Of a stretch of DNA of 64,000 nucleotides, positions 44,832 through 53,203 are shown piece by piece. Made by a program: the position numbers and the translations under genes. Every line of letters starts with the position of its first letter. Positions within the stretch are counted from its first letter, which is position 1. Source of the stretch: Massilia varians (GTDB lineage Bacteria > Pseudomonadota > Gammaproteobacteria > Burkholderiales > Burkholderiaceae_D); contig NZ_AP026966.1 of assembly GCF_027923905.1 (NCBI RefSeq), positions 3,225,001 to 3,289,000 of the forward strand. The letters are read 5' to 3'. The notes beneath the pieces are model-generated. The model was not told the origin of the DNA, ran no database searches, and saw nothing but the letters and a program-made list of their open reading frames with translations.

Positions 44832-46256
44832 ATGGACCGCACAGATGAGGACTTGTTTGCATCGACCGGCGACGGCGCCGCGCCGCGCCGGCTGCTGGGT
44901 TTACGCCAGGCAGTTGCCCTGATCGTTGGCGTGGTGATCGGGGCCGGCATCTTCAAGTCGCCCTCCATCGTTGCCGGACTCAGCGGCAGCGCCGACTGGA
45001 TGTTTGCCATGTGGATCCTGGGCGGCCTGGTCTCGCTGATCGGCGCCCTGTGCTATTCCGAACTCAGCACCGCCTACCCGCATCCCGGCGGCGACTACCA
45101 CTTCCTGCACCGCGCCTACGGCCGCGCCACCGCCTTCCTGTTCGGCTGGGCCCGCTTTGCGGTGATCACCACCGGCTCGATCGCGCTGCTGGCCTTCGTG
45201 TTCGGCGACTACATGCAGCAGGCGCTGCCGCTCACGGTGCTGCCCGAGGGCTGGGGCGCCACCGCCTACGCCTGCGCGGTCATCGTCGTCCTGTCGATCG
45301 TCAACCTGCAGGGACTGCGCACCGGCGCCGGGGCCCAGATGTGGCTGACGCTGGCCGAGATCGGCGGCCTGCTGCTGCTGGTGACCGCCGCGGCCTTCTT
45401 CACCGACGCGGCCCCCGCGGCCGCACCGGCGCTTGCCGCGCCCGACACGGCGGTACCGGTCTCGTTCGGCATGGCCATGGTATTCGTCCTGCTCACCTAC
45501 GGCGGCTGGAACGAGGCGGCCTACATCAGCGCCGAAATTTGCGGCGGCGCCGCCAGCATGGTGCGCGCCCTGACCCTGTCGATCCTGATCATCACGACCC
45601 TTTACTTGATGGTCACCTGGGCCTGCCTGCAGGTGCTCGGCATGCAGGGCATGGCCAGGTCCGAGGCGCTGGCGGCCGACGTCATGGGCATCGCCTTCGG
45701 CGCCTCCGGCGAAAAAGTGATCTCGATCCTGGTCGCCATCTCGGCGCTGACCTCCATCAACGCCACCATGATCGTCGGCGCGCGCACCGGTTTCGCCATG
45801 GGCCGCGACTGGCGCGCGCTGCGCAAGCTCGGCCAGTGGAACGAGGCCAGCAGCACGCCGACGGTGGCGATGTCGATCCAGTGCGCCGCCGCCCTGCTCC
45901 TGGTCGGCATCGGCACCGCCTTCGGCAGCGGCTTCAAGGCCATGGTCGAGTTCACGGCGCCGGTGTTCTGGCTGTTCTTCCTGCTCAGCGGCGTGTCGCT
46001 GTTCGTGCTGCGCCGGCGCGAGCCCGACCTGCCGCGGCCGTTCCGGGTGCCGCTGTATCCCCTGCTGCCCCTGCTGTTCTGCGCCACCTGCGCCTACATG
46101 CTCTGGTCCAGCCTGTCCTACGTGTACAGCCAGTCGCTCGGCGGGCTGAACGCGGCCTGGATCGGGGTGGCCGTCCTCGCCAGCGGTTCCCTGTTGCTGC
46201 TCTGCCTGGACCGCAAGGACGGCGCCAGTGCTGTCACAACACGACCCGTTCCCTAG
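44832..46256 (+). CDS. APC-superfamily amino acid permease
   Basis: 474 residues and twelve membrane helices. The first helix carries the substrate-binding GVVIGAGIFKSPSIVA motif, and helix 6 has TYGGWNEAAYISAEI. It is a proton- or exchange-coupled transporter of the LAT/YfnA-type branch, with specificity not readable. The following exported methyltransferase gene starts 20 bp after its stop with a good ribosome binding site, so the two may be co-transcribed. Confidence 0.9.
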   Translation: MDRTDEDLFASTGDGAAPRRLLGLRQAVALIVGVVIGAGIFKSPSIVAGLSGSADWMFAMWILGGLVSLIGALCYSELSTAYPHPGGDYHFLHRAYGRATAFLFGWARFAVITTGSIALLAFVFGDYMQQALPLTVLPEGWGATAYACAVIVVLSIVNLQGLRTGAGAQMWLTLAEIGGLLLLVTAAAFFTDAAPAAAPALAAPDTAVPVSFGMAMVFVLLTYGGWNEAAYISAEICGGAASMVRALTLSILIITTLYLMVTWACLQVLGMQGMARSEALAADVMGIAFGASGEKVISILVAISALTSINATMIVGARTGFAMGRDWRALRKLGQWNEASSTPTVAMSIQCAAALLLVGIGTAFGSGFKAMVEFTAPVFWLFFLLSGVSLFVLRRREPDLPRPFRVPLYPLLPLLFCATCAYMLWSSLSYVYSQSLGGLNAAWIGVAVLASGSLLLLCLDRKDGASAVTTRPVP

Positions 46257-46276
46257 TCCCACCTGAAGGAGTCCAC

Positions 46277-46867
46277 ATGCAAACCGACGAACGCCGCCGT
46301 ACCCTGCTGCTGTCCGCCGCCGCCGCCGCGGGCACCATCCTGCTGCCGACCCATGCGCATGCGCAAGCCCTGGCAGAGCCCGATCGCCTGGACGTGCCCT
46401 ACGTGCCCACACCCCAGGAAGTGGTCGAGCGCATGCTCGAGATGGGCCGGGTCGGCAAGAACGACGTGCTGTACGACCTCGGCTGCGGCGACGGCCGCAT
46501 CGTCGTGACCGCGGCCAGGAAGCGCGGCGCGCGCGGCACCGGCATCGACCTGAACCCGGTGCGCATCGCCGAGGCGAAGGAAAACGCCAAGACGGCCGGG
46601 GTGGCCGAGCGCGTCAACTTCAAGGTGGGCGACCTGTTCCAGGCCGACGTGTCGCCGGCGACGGTGGTGACGCTCTACCTGCTGCCTTCGGTAAACGTCA
46701 AGCTGCGCCCGCGCCTGTGGCAGCAGCTCAAGGTCGGCACCCGCGTGGTGTCGCATGCCTTCGACATGGGGCCGGAATGGCCGCCCGAGAAGAAGGACGA
46801 GGTCGACGGCCGCACCATTTATTTCTGGACCATCACCGACGCCCACAAGAAAGCCCTGAAAGTCTGA
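46277..46867 (+). CDS. Exported class I SAM-dependent methyltransferase
   Basis: 196 residues from the ATG at 46277 (AAGGAG upstream). An N-terminal leader with RRR before a hydrophobic core and AHAQ cleavage site (about 27-30) looks like a Sec or Tat signal. The mature part is a compact methyltransferase: YVPTPQEVVERML, motif I DLGCGDGR (67-74), an acidic residue in GTGIDLNP, then VGDLFQ and a terminal beta-hairpin. A related cytosolic family is known, so the signal peptide is the odd feature because SAM is not expected in the periplasm. The substrate is unknown. Confidence 0.82.
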   Translation: MQTDERRRTLLLSAAAAAGTILLPTHAHAQALAEPDRLDVPYVPTPQEVVERMLEMGRVGKNDVLYDLGCGDGRIVVTAARKRGARGTGIDLNPVRIAEAKENAKTAGVAERVNFKVGDLFQADVSPATVVTLYLLPSVNVKLRPRLWQQLKVGTRVVSHAFDMGPEWPPEKKDEVDGRTIYFWTITDAHKKALKV

Positions 46868-46885
46868 GCGGCCGCGGGTCGATGC

Positions 46886-48013
46886 TCAGGGAGGCGTTAC
46901 CGCGGTTGCCGCCGCCTCCCGCGGCGGCACCCGGTAGGTCTCGCCGATGCGCAGCACGCCGAAGGCTCCCTCGCTCACGCCCTGGGCCTGGCGCGCGAGC
47001 GCGAGATCGCGCGGGGCCTGGTCGATGCGCTCCTGGCCCATCGGGAAGGTGCCCCAATGCATGCCGACGCTGCGCCGCACACCCAGTTCGCGGTGGATGC
47101 GGACGGCCTCGTCCGGGCTGACGTGGGAATTGCGGTACCACACCGGCTGGTAGGCGCCGATGCCGATCGCGGCCAGGTCGAAGCCTGCGGGATAGCGGGC
47201 GGCGATGTCCCGGATGTCTTTCGAATAGCCCAGGTCGCCCGAGAAGAAGAAGGAGAAGCCGGGGCGTGTCACGGCCCAGGCGCCCCACAGGGTTTCGTTG
47301 CGGTCATACAGCCCGCGCGCCGACCAGTGGTGCACCGGCAGGAACTGCAGCTCCAGGCCGCGCAGCCGCGCCTTGTCCCACCAGTCGACGCGGACGATGC
47401 GCGAGCGCTCGCCGCCGGTCACGTGCCGCGCCAGCCACAGGTCGACGCCCAGCGGCGCGTACAGCATGGGCGCGCCGCCCTTCTGGCGGTACAGGGCGCG
47501 CAGCGAGGCGAGCGACAGGTGGTCGTAGTGCGAATGGCTGATCAGGATGGCGTCGATGTGCGGCAGTTCGTGCAGCGCCACGCCGGGCGCCTGCAGGCGC
47601 TTCGGGCCGGCAAAGGACAACGGCGAGGCGCGCTCGTCGAACACCGGGTCGAGGAGGATGTTCACGCCGTTACCGGTCTGCAGCAGGAAGCTCGCGTGGC
47701 CGATCCAGGTGAGCGCCGGCTCGGTCTTGTTGGCATGCAGGTAGGCCAGGTCGGCGCGCACGGTGGGCACCGGCGCCAGGGGCAGGCGCTCGGAGCCGTC
47801 CGAGGTCCAGTTCCTGATGCGCCCGGCCCAGCCCTCGAAGAAGCCGGCTTTCGGCCGCTGGTAGGCCGGATTCGGCGGGTAGTTGTTGGCGAAGCCCTCG
47901 GGCCGGTGGTGCGGCTTGCCCGCGTCATAGTAGGGGTTCACTTGGGCGCAGCCCGCAAGCAGGGAAGCGGCAAGGACGATACTCGGCAGGGCAAGGCGGG
48001 CTGGCAGGGGCAT
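46886..48013 (-). CDS. Metallo-beta-lactamase-fold lipoprotein (UlaG/NAPE-PLD-like)
   Basis: 375 residues from the ATG at 48013; the longer frame to 48133 has no support. A lipoprotein signal with lipobox LLAGC (Cys22) anchors it to a membrane. The metal site starts with SHSHYDHLS; further ligands are VHHWSARG, FSGDLGYS and the late MHWGTFPMG. It resembles NAPE-phospholipase D or UlaG-type hydrolases that cleave phosphodiesters or lactones. The 3' end converges on the methyltransferase. The AT-rich operator-like cluster at 48099-48172 lies in its upstream region. Confidence 0.88.
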   Translation of the reverse strand: MPLPARLALPSIVLAASLLAGCAQVNPYYDAGKPHHRPEGFANNYPPNPAYQRPKAGFFEGWAGRIRNWTSDGSERLPLAPVPTVRADLAYLHANKTEPALTWIGHASFLLQTGNGVNILLDPVFDERASPLSFAGPKRLQAPGVALHELPHIDAILISHSHYDHLSLASLRALYRQKGGAPMLYAPLGVDLWLARHVTGGERSRIVRVDWWDKARLRGLELQFLPVHHWSARGLYDRNETLWGAWAVTRPGFSFFFSGDLGYSKDIRDIAARYPAGFDLAAIGIGAYQPVWYRNSHVSPDEAVRIHRELGVRRSVGMHWGTFPMGQERIDQAPRDLALARQAQGVSEGAFGVLRIGETYRVPPREAAATAVTPP

Positions 48014-48438
48014 GGAGGACGCGGGACGGTGGAAAACGCCGAGTATAAGGGATCGCCCGCGCGGCCTTCGGCGCGGTAGCAGAAGTGTCCCGGGCGCTGC
48101 AAACAAGATTTGCAAGAAAGCCTCCCGATGCAAATTTTATTTGCATAAAATGCAAGAAATGCACATCTGGTCGTCCCCGCGAGAATCCGCATCGCCATTT
48201 TGCCATTTCCTTATTGTTGCCCAGGATGTAAGCTATGGGGCCCAGCGCACACGCTGGCGACGCCCGCGGCCCGTACCCATCCCGCGGGCTCCCGTCTGGC
48301 CACAAGCGGGACGTCCCGTGCGCATCCGCTGTCGTTCTGCTACCGTAGCGAAGCAGCGGCGGCGCACCAGCCCGGCACCATGCGCCGGTGCGGCAGCGAC
48401 CTCTTTAACTTTTCCGGCACCTTATTTGGCTGTTCACT
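48014..48438. other. 425-bp intergenic region between the MBL lipoprotein and zwf
   Basis: A divergent regulatory region. The part nearest the lipoprotein gene holds the AT-rich palindrome cluster annotated separately. The zwf-proximal half has a weak -35/-10 pair (TTATTG...TATGGG near 48213-48241), which would give a leader of about 200 bases. No gene or small ORF with a ribosome binding site was found. Confidence 0.6.
48099..48173 (-). promoter_or_regulatory. AT-rich palindrome cluster, candidate operator of the MBL lipoprotein gene
   Basis: Palindromes GCAAA-CAAGA-TTTGC (48099-48113) and ATGCAAAT-TTT-ATTTGCAT (48128-48146) are followed by ATGCA-AGAA-TGCA. On the minus strand the segment CCAGATGT, ATTTCTTGCATT, ATAAAATTT is shared in the same order with the region upstream of the dockerin protease (53034-53063). 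A common regulator is likely. Its identity is unknown, and a HexR-type site does not fit. Confidence 0.5.
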
Positions 48439-49905
<1,467 letters not shown>

Positions 49906-49908
49906 GTC

Positions 49909-50283
49909 CTACGACGGCATGGACCTGCGCCGCGCGCGCAGGATCCAGGCATACAGCAGGCCGTTGATGACGAGCACGCCTGCGGCGAGGCCCAGTTGCA
50001 GGCCGCGCGTCATCTCCCCCGGATAAATCAGCGGCAGCAGGTAACGGTCGATGAAGCCGCCGCTGTAGCCGGACTCTCCCGCCAGCAGGCGCACGCGGTA
50101 TTCTAGATAAGTCAGCGGGCAGACGCCGCCCAGCACCTCGATGCCGAAGCCCCAGGCGGCGGCCGCCAGGTGGAGCGGCAGCAGGCGCGGCCGGCGCAGC
50201 ACCGCCAAGGCGCCGAACACGACGAACAGGATGAAACCGAGGTGCACGAGCAGCACCGCATCCGCCAGGAAACGATAGACCAT
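49909..50283 (-). CDS. DUF2784 family membrane protein
   Basis: 124 residues from the ATG at 50283 with GGAGG upstream; the frame to 50319 is an unsupported extension. Three to four membrane helices are visible. The DUF2784 pattern is recognisable: AVLLVHLGFILFVVFG, HLAAAAWGFGIEVLGGVCPLTYLE and a Gly/Phe loop GGFIDRYLLPLIYP. Function is unknown. It ends three bases from the zwf stop, convergently. Confidence 0.82.
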   Translation of the reverse strand: MVYRFLADAVLLVHLGFILFVVFGALAVLRRPRLLPLHLAAAAWGFGIEVLGGVCPLTYLEYRVRLLAGESGYSGGFIDRYLLPLIYPGEMTRGLQLGLAAGVLVINGLLYAWILRARRRSMPS

Positions 50284-50422
50284 GCTGAATCGATCCTCCG
50301 GGAAAAGGCTTGATCGCACAGTTTAATACGTCGCAAAGCCCCATGACATCCAACGCGTGCACGATTGAAGCCTGGCGCCGGGCGGCGTAGAGTAGCTGGT
50401 CTTCGAACCCGGTGAGAACGCC

Positions 50423-51529
50423 ATGCACGCCATGAATCAGCAAGCCTTTGCCCTGCCCTCGTTTGCTTCGCTCGGAGCAAGCATATTGAAGAACATGGAC
50501 CGCAGCCGCCAGGCGCGCGGCAAGCTGTTTGAGCGTGCCGGCTACGGTCCGCAGGAAACCCCGTTCACCATCCTGCACAGCGAACCGGGCCTGAACCTGC
50601 GCCGCTTTGGCGCTTCACACGAGGACGGCCCCGCCGTGCTGCTCGTTCCCGCGCCCATCAAGCGTTCCTACATCTGGGACCTGGCGCCCGAGATCAGCGT
50701 CGTGCGGCGCTGGATGGAGCGCGGCTACCAGGTCTACCAGGCCGAGTGGACGCCGCTTCCCGACGATGGCGCAGACGAGGACTTCGGCCTCGACGACTAC
50801 GGCGAGCGCCTGCTGGCCGCCTGCCAGCAGGCCATCGCGCTTGACAGCGGCAAGGCCACCTTGACCATCGCCGGCCACTCGCTGGGCGGCATCCTGGCCG
50901 CGATCTACAGCTGCCTGCACCCCGACCGGGTCGACGCCACGGTGTTGCTGGAGTCGCCCCTGCATGTCGAGCGGGCGTCCTGCTGCTTCACGCCGCTGAT
51001 CGACTCCACGCCGCATGCGCGCCCGATCGCGGACAGCTTCCGCCAGGTGCCGGGGGTATTCCTGAACATGATGAGCGCCATCGCCGAACCGCATGCCTTC
51101 CAGTGGGAGGGCATGATGGACCGTTACCTGTCGCTGGCCAGCCCGCAATTGTTCGCCACCCACATGCGGGTGGAGCGCTGGACCCACGACGAATTCCCCC
51201 TGCCCGGCCGGCTGTTCACCGAGCTGGTCGAACAGCTCTACCGCAAGGACGAATTCATGCAGGGCGAGCTGCGCATCGGCGCGCGCCGCATCGGTCCGCA
51301 CGACCTGCGCGCGCCCCTGGTCAGCGTGCTCGATCCGCGCAGCAAGCTGATTCCCGAAGCCGCGATGCGGCCCTTCCACGAGGCCGCGGGCAGCGAACGC
51401 AAGTGCCTGCTGCACTACGGCGGCGACGTCGGCGTCAACCTGCAGCACGTCGGTGTGCTGGTCGGAAACAGCGCCCATGCGCGCATCTGGCCGGCGATCT
51501 TCGACTGGCTCGCGGGCATTCGGCATTAA
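50423..51529 (+). CDS. Alpha/beta hydrolase related to PHA synthase (PhaC) but with a Ser nucleophile
   Basis: 368 residues. The overall layout follows class III PhaC/PhaC-like proteins: KRSYIWDLAPEISVVRRWMERGYQVYQAEW, DDYGERLLAAC, then the elbow AGHSLGG with Ser153 where PhaC has Cys, an Asp in VSVLDPRSKLIP, and a terminal HVGVLVG His. The Ser suggests a lipase, depolymerase or thioesterase rather than a polymerase. It is cytosolic. It is divergent from the DUF2784 gene and overlaps the acetyltransferase stop by a few bases. Confidence 0.82.
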   Translation: MHAMNQQAFALPSFASLGASILKNMDRSRQARGKLFERAGYGPQETPFTILHSEPGLNLRRFGASHEDGPAVLLVPAPIKRSYIWDLAPEISVVRRWMERGYQVYQAEWTPLPDDGADEDFGLDDYGERLLAACQQAIALDSGKATLTIAGHSLGGILAAIYSCLHPDRVDATVLLESPLHVERASCCFTPLIDSTPHARPIADSFRQVPGVFLNMMSAIAEPHAFQWEGMMDRYLSLASPQLFATHMRVERWTHDEFPLPGRLFTELVEQLYRKDEFMQGELRIGARRIGPHDLRAPLVSVLDPRSKLIPEAAMRPFHEAAGSERKCLLHYGGDVGVNLQHVGVLVGNSAHARIWPAIFDWLAGIRH

Positions 51530-52020
51530 CAGGGCCGCCAGCGCATCTGCAGGCGGCCGCTTTCCTCCGCGTCGACCGTGAAGCCCAGCGCCGCGTACAG
51601 CCGGCGCGCACCTGGGTTGTCGGTGCGCACCGCCAGCGTCAGCGCCTGCCCATCCTGCGCGGCCTGACGCTGCAGGCGGCGCAGCGCCTCGCCGGCGACG
51701 CCGCGCCCGCGCGCTTGGGGCATCACAGCGATATCGACCACCCGGACGGCGCCCGGCACGCCCGCCGTCACCAGCCGGCCCACCGGCACGCCGTCCAGTT
51801 CCAGCACCTCCACCACCGCATCGGGATAGCTGCTGCGGTAGCCGGCCACCTGCATGCGCTGCTGCATGGCGACGATGCCGTCGATGTAGCGCGGGTCGGC
51901 GAGCAGGCCCAGCAAGTCATCGCGGGTGGAGCGGTACAGGGCGAGGAAGAAGTCATCGTCGGATGGCAGGGCGGGCCGGAGATGCAGGGCGGGAAGCGAC
52001 ATGGCGGGGATGCTGGGCAT
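51526..52020 (-). CDS. GNAT-family N-acetyltransferase
   Basis: 164 residues from the ATG at 52020; the ATG at 52002 is an alternative, and neither has a good ribosome binding site. The GNAT fold is clear: LRPALPSDDDFFLALY at the start, VVDIAVMPQARGRGVAGEAL (beta-4 and acetyl-CoA loop) and the C-terminal NPGARRLYAALGF. The substrate is unknown. The gene is convergent with the PhaC-like gene, with overlapping stops. Confidence 0.85.
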   Translation of the reverse strand: MPSIPAMSLPALHLRPALPSDDDFFLALYRSTRDDLLGLLADPRYIDGIVAMQQRMQVAGYRSSYPDAVVEVLELDGVPVGRLVTAGVPGAVRVVDIAVMPQARGRGVAGEALRRLQRQAAQDGQALTLAVRTDNPGARRLYAALGFTVDAEESGRLQMRWRPC

Positions 52021-52126
52021 GGTGGAGGTTTCCCGGCAGTATATCCGGTTGCAAGCCCGGACACGGCCTCTGCAATCTGCGCTACCATGCCGGGCATTCT
52101 CCCGCCAACGCCAAGCAAGGATCCAC

Positions 52127-52822
52127 GTGTTACCCGTACTCGCCCTCGACGTGGGCGCCGCCATCAAGACCCTGGTGCTGACCCTCGACCTGATCGGCAC
52201 CTTCGTCTTCGCCCTCAGCGGCGCCATCGCCGGCGCGCGCCGCCGCCTCGACATCTTCGGGGTGCTGGTGCTGTCGTTTGTCGCCGCCACCTCGGGCGGC
52301 ATCGTGCGCGACCTCCTGATCGGCGCCACCCCGCCGGCCGCGATCCGGGACTGGCGCTACATGGCGGTGTCGCTGCTGGCCGGCCTGGTCATCTTCTTCT
52401 GGTATCCGATCGTCAACCGGCTGCGCAATCCGGTGCTGATCTTCGACGGCGCCGGCCTGGCGCTGTTCTGCGTGGCCGGCGCGCAAAAGGCGCTGGTGTT
52501 CGGCGCCGACCCGTGGGCAGCCGCCCTGCTCGGCATGTTGACCGGCATCGGCGGCGGCGTCGCGCGCGACGTCCTGCTCAACGACGTGCCCGCGGTGTTC
52601 CGCTCCGACATCTACGCGGTCGCTGCGCTCGCAGGCGCCAGCGTCGTCGTGCTCGGCGACGCGCTGCGGCTACCCGCCGCTCCGACCGCCAGCGCCGGCG
52701 CCGCCCTGTGCTTCGGGCTGCGCGTGGCCGCGATCCGCTACGGCTGGCACCTGCCCACCGCCCGCCACCCCGACGGACCCGACGACGAAGCGAAGGATCC
52801 GAAACATGGCGAGTACCGCTGA
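52127..52822 (+). CDS. TRIC / UPF0126 family channel (YadS/YicG-like)
   Basis: 231 residues from a GTG start with AAGGA upstream. The duplicated UPF0126 repeats are plain: SGAIAGARRR followed by SGGIVRDLLIG in the first half, and VAGAQKALVFG followed by GGGVARDVLL in the second. Seven hydrophobic helices are expected. Structural homologues are trimeric intracellular cation channels that conduct K+ or Na+. The last 25 residues are polar and lineage-specific. It stands alone. Confidence 0.9.
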   Translation: MLPVLALDVGAAIKTLVLTLDLIGTFVFALSGAIAGARRRLDIFGVLVLSFVAATSGGIVRDLLIGATPPAAIRDWRYMAVSLLAGLVIFFWYPIVNRLRNPVLIFDGAGLALFCVAGAQKALVFGADPWAAALLGMLTGIGGGVARDVLLNDVPAVFRSDIYAVAALAGASVVVLGDALRLPAAPTASAGAALCFGLRVAAIRYGWHLPTARHPDGPDDEAKDPKHGEYR

Positions 52823-53203
52823 AGCCGGCCTGACTTCACTCCAGTGCGCGGCCGCGCGGCCTTCAGCGATTCGAGCAGGAACATCTCCCCGGCTTCGGCA
52901 ATGCCTGTCAACGCCGCTGGCCGATCGTCCCTGGCCGGGTGAAACGCTCACCCGGAGGTCGGCCCTCGAAGTAACTCCACAGGTCAAGATTGTCAACACG
53001 GAACGGTCCGCCACGCCTGTTTTTGTCCAGATGTAAATATATTTCTTGCATTAAATAAAATTTCGGCAATATGATGCAGCCCAAGCCATTGCATTTAATG
53101 CATGTGGCGGGGCGGCCAGCGCTGCGCGCCCGAGAGTCGTAATGTTGCATGAACGCCAACTGAAGCACGTCGGACTCCCTTACTACAATTAAAAGGAAAC
53201 CGC
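52823..53203. other. 381-bp intergenic region before the dockerin protease
   Basis: The first 200 bases are GC-rich and without a recognisable gene. The second half becomes AT-rich (53025-53105) and holds the promoter and palindrome annotated separately. A ribosome binding site (AAAAGGAAACC) precedes the ATG at 53204. Confidence 0.6.
53034..53102 (+). promoter_or_regulatory. Promoter and palindromic operator of the dockerin protease gene
   Basis: TTGCAT (53046-53051) and TATGAT (53070-53075) are 18 bases apart. The perfect palindrome TGCATT-T-AATGCA (53090-53102) lies 15 bases after the -10, a typical repressor position. The upstream elements CCAGATGT, ATTTCTTGCATT and ATAAAATTT are shared with the minus strand near 48128-48173. 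Confidence 0.55.

Noticed and set aside
48128..48146. HexR operator for zwf
   Set aside because: The palindrome ATGCAAAT-TTT-ATTTGCAT does not fit the TGTAAT...ATTACA pattern, lies closer to the lipoprotein gene, and is shared with the protease promoter.
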